A stretch of DNA of 13,400 nucleotides from Cyclostephanos tholiformis. Taxonomy: Eukaryota; Bacillariophyta; Thalassiosirophyceae; Thalassiosirales; Thalassiosiraceae. A program made the translations under genes and the position numbers. This document shows positions 8,811 through 13,400 of the stretch, piece after piece; within the stretch, counting starts at the first letter, position 1, and every line of letters starts with the position of its first letter. The notes beneath the pieces are model-generated. The model worked only from the letters and a program-made list of their open reading frames with translations. It searched no databases and was not told the DNA's origin. Where the stretch lies: positions 1 to 13,400 of the forward strand of contig JALLPB010000718.1 in the NCBI GenBank assembly GCA_036939975.1. The letters are read 5' to 3'.

Positions 8811-10343
8811 ATGGTGCTCAAAAAGTTCGCCGACCGCCTCGTGTCCGCCGGCGCGACCGCTGCCAACGCCCTATTTCCGAACAACGTCGCGTACGACGAC
8901 GCCCTACGACATTTGGAATCCATGGGATTCCATCCCGAGCGGGCGAGGCACGCGCTCAACGCCACGAACGACGTCGAACGCGCCGCGGAGCTGCTGTTGC
9001 TCGGTGGTGCCAACGACGACGACGACGACGGGGGGGGGGGGGGGATGAATCGACGGCGGGGGCAACGGCGGCCGGGAAACGACGAAAACGCGAACGACGG
9101 TGGCGGCGGGACTCACGTGGCGGCGCACAACGACGAGCAGATGAGGCGCGCCGTGGAGGAGAGCATGATGTCGGAGGAATCGAGACGCATGCGCGAGGCG
9201 GAGGCCGCGTCCATTCTCGAGGTTATCGATTCGACGGGGATGGGGGGAGTGGAGAAAATGCCGCCGCGTTCCGCGAAGGCGACGACTGGCGACACGAGGG
9301 AGGATCCGACCGCGATCGATGACAAGAACAACCGCGCACGGAAGAAGGCCCCGATCGCCCCCGCTCGTCGCGAAAATCCCAGCCGATTGGTCGGGGGACC
9401 GACGCGGCACACGAATGGAACGACTCTCGAGCGGACGCATCCCGCCGCCCAAATTCCCGAGAAGCTATCGAACAAGTCCAAGGAGGAACAGATCTTGCGA
9501 TGCGCCAACAGGCTCAAATCGCACGTCATGGCCGTGGATACGCTCCACCGCGCGCTGACGTCGGTGCGTAACTCGCCATCGGAACCCAAATATCGCGTCA
9601 TCGATCGTACGAACGCGAATTACGCCAAATTCGTTAGGGACAAGCCGGGTGCGGAGGACATGCTCCTTGCCATGAATTACCGCATCGATCGGGCGAAGGA
9701 CGAATTGAGGTTGGAAAGGCACCTCGTCGACGACGCGTTGCTCTACTTGGGAATATCGTCGCTCGAACAGGCGAGGGAAAGCGAGGAGTACTCGATGGGG
9801 AAGAGGTCGCGCGCGTTTCATCTGGAAATGAGACGTGTGGCTAGCGGGAGCGGAGGTGCCGGCGCGATGAGACGTATCGGCATGACGGAATCCGAGACGT
9901 CGATACGGCTGGCATACATGGGAAAATGCCCCAAGGAACCGCCGGAGGGAAGAGGGGCACGCATCGAGGTTATTCTTGGGGACGAGTCGGAGGAAAAGAT
10001 CGAGGGTGGCCGCGTGGTGCGTCGGTTCGATGGCGATGATACCCTAGAGGACGTGTTGAATTGGATAGGCGGATGCTACGGTAACGAGATACTGGAGAAG
10101 GTACGCGGCGAGTCGCGCGTGTGGTGTTTGTGCGATCTGAATAATTATCCGATACTGCCGTTGGACGTCGAAAGGCACGGGAAGAAGACGCTGCAGTATC
10201 TTGGATTATTCCCGAGCGGGAAGCTCGGCGTCAGATTGAGCGACGACTCGTGGAGGGATCGGACGGGAGGGGGGCGGGAAATCTATAATGTTCACGGAAG
10301 TGCCCGCGGCCTTGGCGCGGCGAGTCGTTCGATGTTGCATTAG
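8811..10343 (+). CDS. UBA-UIM-PUB-UBX domain protein, probable Cdc48/p97 adaptor
   Basis: One exon, 510 residues, starting at ATG 8811 just after a purine-rich leader. A UBA domain lies at about 27-66 (ALRHLESMGFHPERARHALNA then VERAAELLLLGG), a UIM-like helix at 107-123 (DEQMRRAVEESMMSEE) and a disordered basic linker follows. A PUB domain at about 228-345 is shown by PKYRVIDRTNANYAKFV and KPGAEDMLLAMNYRI. A ubiquitin-like UBX fold at about 383-480 ends TLQYLGLFPSGKLGVRL. UBA and UIM bind ubiquitin; PUB domains bind the p97/Cdc48 C-terminal tail; UBX domains usually bind its N domain through an FPR loop. Here that loop reads NYPILP, so FPR is missing, as in human UBXD1 (UBXN6), which relies on other contacts. 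The likely role is linking ubiquitinated cargo to Cdc48. A run of 15 G at 9030-9044 encodes a poly-Gly stretch and could hide an indel, though the frame is open throughout. Confidence 0.82.
   Translation: MVLKKFADRLVSAGATAANALFPNNVAYDDALRHLESMGFHPERARHALNATNDVERAAELLLLGGANDDDDDGGGGGMNRRRGQRRPGNDENANDGGGGTHVAAHNDEQMRRAVEESMMSEESRRMREAEAASILEVIDSTGMGGVEKMPPRSAKATTGDTREDPTAIDDKNNRARKKAPIAPARRENPSRLVGGPTRHTNGTTLERTHPAAQIPEKLSNKSKEEQILRCANRLKSHVMAVDTLHRALTSVRNSPSEPKYRVIDRTNANYAKFVRDKPGAEDMLLAMNYRIDRAKDELRLERHLVDDALLYLGISSLEQARESEEYSMGKRSRAFHLEMRRVASGSGGAGAMRRIGMTESETSIRLAYMGKCPKEPPEGRGARIEVILGDESEEKIEGGRVVRRFDGDDTLEDVLNWIGGCYGNEILEKVRGESRVWCLCDLNNYPILPLDVERHGKKTLQYLGLFPSGKLGVRLSDDSWRDRTGGGREIYNVHGSARGLGAASRSMLH
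9030..9044. repeat. 15-base G homopolymer after a GAC repeat
   Basis: GAC repeats encoding Asp lead into fifteen G residues encoding Gly, between the UBA domain and the UIM-like helix. Both flanking domains are in one frame, so the length as given is consistent with a functional gene. Confidence 0.9.
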
Positions 10344-10388
10344 TCCGCAATGTAACTACGCGACTACCTATCTCTTTATGGGACTTGT

Positions 10389-10402
10389 ACCAAAATTTTG
10401 GT
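10389..10402. repeat. 14-bp perfect palindrome (ACCAAAATTTTGGT)
   Basis: The sequence equals its own reverse complement over 14 bases. It lies 46 bases past the stop codon of the UBX-protein gene, in likely 3' UTR. It could be a transcript-end structure, a protein-binding site, or chance in AT-rich sequence. Confidence 0.85.
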
Positions 10403-10488
10403 TCAAACTGGCCTCGAGTAAAACATCAATCTTTCGCGCCTTGTAACTTAAGAAATCGCCAGTATGACACCCAAAACTAATGACATAT

Positions 10489-10517
10489 AGAGAAAGCTGA
10501 GATTCTCAGCTTTCTCT
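10489..10517. repeat. 29-nt near-perfect palindrome, 14-bp arms with one-base centre
   Basis: Left arm AGAGAAAGCTGAGA (10489-10502), single T at 10503, right arm TCTCAGCTTTCTCT (10504-10517). There are no mismatches. It lies between the UBX-protein gene and the decayed transposase. Its purine/pyrimidine arm bias would allow a cruciform in DNA or a hairpin in RNA. It may be a mobile-element end or a 3' processing structure; neither is shown. Confidence 0.9.
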
Positions 10518-10728
10518 GGGTTATTTACTTGTTAAATGATTTTGGAGTCTTCCTAATCAAAAGTTAATTGGCGCGCAGGCCTTAAATCCCATCACCTCCG
10601 TTTTTCTCCTGACGTTTGTCATAAGTTTGCAGGTGGTGTGTTTTACACATTCGTACCATAGAGTACGTAGAGTCTACGCTAGACCAACTCTCATCACAAA
10701 AAAAAACTCCAGATCCACCGCGGTTGCA

Positions 10729-13400
10729 ATGGAAACATCATCGCACGATGGCACGCCGGCCATATCATCCCCCCCGTGCGTCGCCCCAGTTGTACATAGA
10801 GCTGGGGGGGATGATGGCCAAATTTGGCCATCAGCTGGCAACACATCTGCAGTTGGGGCTGCTACAACTCCTACACCCCCCCAACACATCATTGTGCAGG
10901 CTGGCAGCGGCGTTTCATCTATTACAAATGCTGTGTTGGCATCTGATGGAGCACCAGCAGACAAGACCCCCAAGAAGGGCAACATCCCCATGTACAAATA
11001 CCCTGATTTCTCTTGAGCTCACAGCGAAGACAATACACTTCTGTCAGGGGATGCGCCTGGTGAATGGGAGGATGAGGTGGATAAAATTGCAGCAAAAACT
11101 ACCGCTGAGAATGCAATGGGGCTGCTAGTGGCCTGTAATTTGGAGGATCCGGTTGAAGAAGTCGATGTGATGGAGCATTTATTGGTGAATATTGAGGGGG
11201 GAGGGAGGGGAGTGCAGATGATCAAGGGGTGGGAGGTCATGATATTATTTTAGTGAATGCAAAAATACACGGTTGCCAAGCTGAAGGATCTATGCAGGTC
11301 CCTTTTGATTTCTTCAACAGGGAATAAAAGGGCATTATTTCAGTGGATTTGGGGCTGTTTGAGTGCTGCAATTGAGAAGATTAATGATGAAAGCTTCTAC
11401 TACAGAAAGAAGAAGGGGGAGGATGTGGACCTATTTCTCCCATACTGGGTGATTCTGAATCCCAAGCCGGCCACCTCTGTTGATGGTGTGGACATGCGTC
11501 GTGGTGCTGAGGAGGGGTTCTTTGGACCAACCAATGTGGAGAATGCAGAAGGGGCACTCAAGTTTAAATATGCTTGTCGGGAGGAGGACAGGATCCATCG
11601 GCCGGAGTTTGTGTCAAAGATTCCTGACATACGAGCTTCCAACAAGGGGCATATTTCTTCAGCCACCAAAAAGCTTCTGCCTAAAGAAATCCAAGATTGT
11701 CATCCTAAGGACTTCTTCGATACTCAGATCTCTCCTGAGTTCTACAAGAGGTGCATCGTTGATACAACGAACGCACGAGTGGCGGCGGAGGGAGCTGGTT
11801 TCGGCGGGAGCATCTACAATGATTACAAGCCACAAGTTCCTTGGTCTTCTGTTCTTGAATGGCCTATCCCCACATCCAAGGATTGCCATGTGGTTTGAGA
11901 ACCACATTGTCTTTGGCAATGAGTTCATTGCACAGGTGATACACAAGCAACGTGGTTGAGGACAAAGGTCCATCCATGGCCGACGTTGGAGGCACTTCTG
12001 ATGTTTCATGTGTATGTTCGACTTCCACTAAGATGCACGAAAGGAGATGTTGGATGAGCTCAATGACAATGCATTGAAGATGTGGATTCCAGGTAAGTAG
12101 TTGAGCATTGATGAGCAGACTCTGGGATTTCAGGGACGGAGTGGGCTGAAGCTGCAAATCTCGTGTAAGAAGGAGGGCAACGGGTTCCAGTGTGATGCTA
12201 TCTGTGATGATGGCTACACATTCTCATTCTACTTACATCATGGGGATCCCCCCCCTCCCTCCTGAGTTCAGACAGAAGATTCCCGATCTGTCGCCAACGG
12301 CTCAACATGTGATTTGGCTTGCTCTTCATCTGCCTAACCTTTGGTCGAGAATCTTTATGGATAATCTCTTTAACTCTAGAAAGCTGTTTATGGGACTCTA
12401 CATGGCAAATGCTCTTGCTCACAGCGTTGTACAAATGACCGGTTGTGGCCTACCACCATCGGTCAGGCAGCTTGAAGACAAGAGCATTAAGGAGGCAATG
12501 AAACTGAGGGGGCGTACAGCCGCAGCAAGACTGGTGAACTAACCAGACTGTCCTGACCACTTTGCTTTCTCTGTGTATGACACCAAGCCAGTACACATGC
12601 TCTCTACCGTCAAGGAGAGCATGTACTGGGTGATGAAGAAAAGGAAGATTTGGTTGGCTGTCCACCAAGAGATCTGTGAAATGAGGCACCTAGCTATGGC
12701 TAAATTTCATTGATGACTACAACCAAAACATGAATGGGGCCGACATCGCAGACCAGCTCCAAAATCAGTGCCGTCCAGACCATTGGATGAGGAACCAGAA
12801 GTGGTGGTGGGCATTCTTCATCTGGGGGATTAGAATGGCAAGTGTCAATGTGTACAAATTGTATGCCATTACAAATGCACAGATATGAAGTGGGTCAAGG
12901 GGGGGGATGCCAAGGAAGTGGATGCACCTCGAGTTCATGATGGAGTTGGTCTACAACCTAATTTTCCCAAGCCAGACATCAGTCCACCTATCAAGGATAG
13001 GTGAGTTGGACAATTGGTCTATTGATTCAACGAGGTCTCTCTCATCATTCACATCAGTGGATGATGCTAAATTGGAGGAGGAGATTGACCTTGATTGCGA
13101 TAGTGGTTGGGAGAAATACTTGGAATCAACTCAGCCCCATCACATGACCAGGAAGGCAATGGAGTCGAACAAACATTGGCCAAAGCGGTTCGATGGACTG
13201 CGACATGCATCACTGTCGGTTTCTGGGAAAATTTGCCAGTATTTTAAATTCCAATACATACATGATTTCGACGACAGGCAGAGGGAGGCAAATCCAAAGA
13301 TGGAGTGGAATCAGGCAAACGTGAGGCGATGTTTAGTGTGCAACATAAATCTATGTCCAATTTGTGAGATTGAATTTCATGGTGTCAGGATGTGTGAGTC
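10729..13400 (+). pseudogene. Decayed piggyBac-like (DDE_Tnp_1_7) transposase with SAP-like N-terminus, runs off the window
   Basis: The best reading begins at ATG 10729 (METSSHDG) and follows frame 1 to about 11835, frame 2 to about 12255, frame 3 to about 12700, then frame 1 to the end. Stops on that path are at 11014, 11251, 11254, 11957, 11999, 12029, 12098, 12540 and 12886. Recognisable pieces in order: a Pro/Thr-rich leader; a SAP-like segment (YTVAKLKDLCRSLLISSTGNK, 11260 on); CIVDTTNARVAAEGAG; LSIDEQTLGFQGRSGLKL with the first catalytic Asp codon at 12110; CDAICDDGYTFSFY with the second at 12206; MDNLFNS with the third at 12360; CPDHFAFSVYDTKPVH; DIADQLQNQCRPDHWMRNQKWWW; and a zinc-finger-like tail with Cys codons at 13330, 13339, 13354, 13363 and 13393 and His at 13378. 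The 12098 stop replaces a residue just before the first Asp, and the second frame change falls on an 8-C run. Two or more independent lesions per domain make it non-coding. Family call is strong. Confidence 0.85.
10729..13400 (+). mobile_element. PiggyBac-superfamily DNA transposon remnant (minimal extent)
   Basis: The extent given is only the transposase-like part. No terminal inverted repeats or paired TTAA duplication could be identified, since the right side is beyond the window. Base composition shifts at this region: I count seven CpG dinucleotides in 12301-12660, whereas the 60 bases at 9361-9420 in the neighbouring gene already hold ten. Confidence 0.7.
10812..10833. repeat. 22-bp perfect palindrome inside the transposase leader region
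   Basis: Arms TGATGGCCAAA (10812-10822) and TTTGGCCATCA (10823-10833) abut with no spacer. An outer partial repeat, GGCCATATCATCCCCCC (10758-10774) against GGGGGGATGATGGCC (10805-10819), and a small CCCCAG/CTGGGG pair lie just upstream, so about 80 bases can fold in more than one way. It overlaps the start of the decayed reading frame. Confidence 0.9.

Larger units (their letters stand above)
10344..10728. other. Intergenic stretch between the UBX-protein gene and the transposase relic
   Basis: No gene or RNA is supported here. It holds two perfect palindromes (listed separately) and four TTAA tetranucleotides (10448, 10532, 10564 and 10582), any of which could be a piggyBac-type target site. 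None is followed by an obvious CCC-type terminal repeat, and the right end of the element is outside the window, so its left border cannot be fixed. The first part should contain the 3' UTR of the UBX-protein gene. Confidence 0.5.

Noticed and set aside
12583..12629. Hairpin with 10-base arms ACATGCTCTC and GAGAGCATGT
   Set aside because: It lies in the VYDTKPVH...MYW part of the transposase, where codon content explains both arms. I see no reason to read it as a functional element.

Overview
The window reads as nuclear DNA of a diatom or close stramenopile. Five intact protein genes alternate between strands. Introns are short (83-180 nt) with GT...AG ends, intergenic gaps are small, and there are strong runs of Asp, Ser, Pro and Gly codons. 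One enzyme has a possible signal-plus-transit leader with the ASAF motif known from plastid import in diatoms. The closest matches I recognise for several proteins are diatom-type families. The taxonomic call is inference; the sequence carries no rRNA or other direct marker. All identifications come from motifs read by eye, without database searches.

Layout, left to right. 1-414: 5' flank of the first gene, with several small inverted repeats. 415-3023 (+, four exons): membrane-anchored GDP-fucose O-fucosyltransferase-family protein. 3170-5353 (-, one exon): JmjC/cupin_4-type 2-oxoglutarate Fe(II) oxygenase, convergent with the first gene. 5354-5606: compact divergent promoter holding three same-strand E2F-like motifs. 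5607-6998 (+, two exons): type II membrane sulfotransferase-like protein. 7154-8581 (-, three exons): aldo/keto reductase, possibly plastid-targeted, whose catalytic Asp position is Glu. 8582-8810: second divergent promoter region, rich in polypyrimidine and polypurine tracts. 8811-10343 (+, one exon): UBA-UIM-PUB-UBX protein, a likely Cdc48/p97 adaptor. 10344-10728: intergenic, with two perfect palindromes. 10729 to the window end: a decayed piggyBac-like transposase reading (+), with at least nine stops and three frame changes, that still keeps its three catalytic Asp codons and a Cys-rich tail.

The genes do not look like one pathway. The fucosyltransferase-like and sulfotransferase-like proteins are both predicted Golgi-type glycan or protein modifiers, but the nuclear-type oxygenase lies between them on the other strand. 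The shared feature is compact head-to-head and tail-to-tail packing, so the two divergent pairs (oxygenase/sulfotransferase and reductase/UBX protein) may share promoters.

I found no convincing undescribed multi-gene system. The best second looks are the E2F-like motif cluster, the Asp-to-Glu change in the reductase, the PUB-UBX architecture with an altered FPR loop, the palindromes beside the transposon, and the transposase decay pattern.
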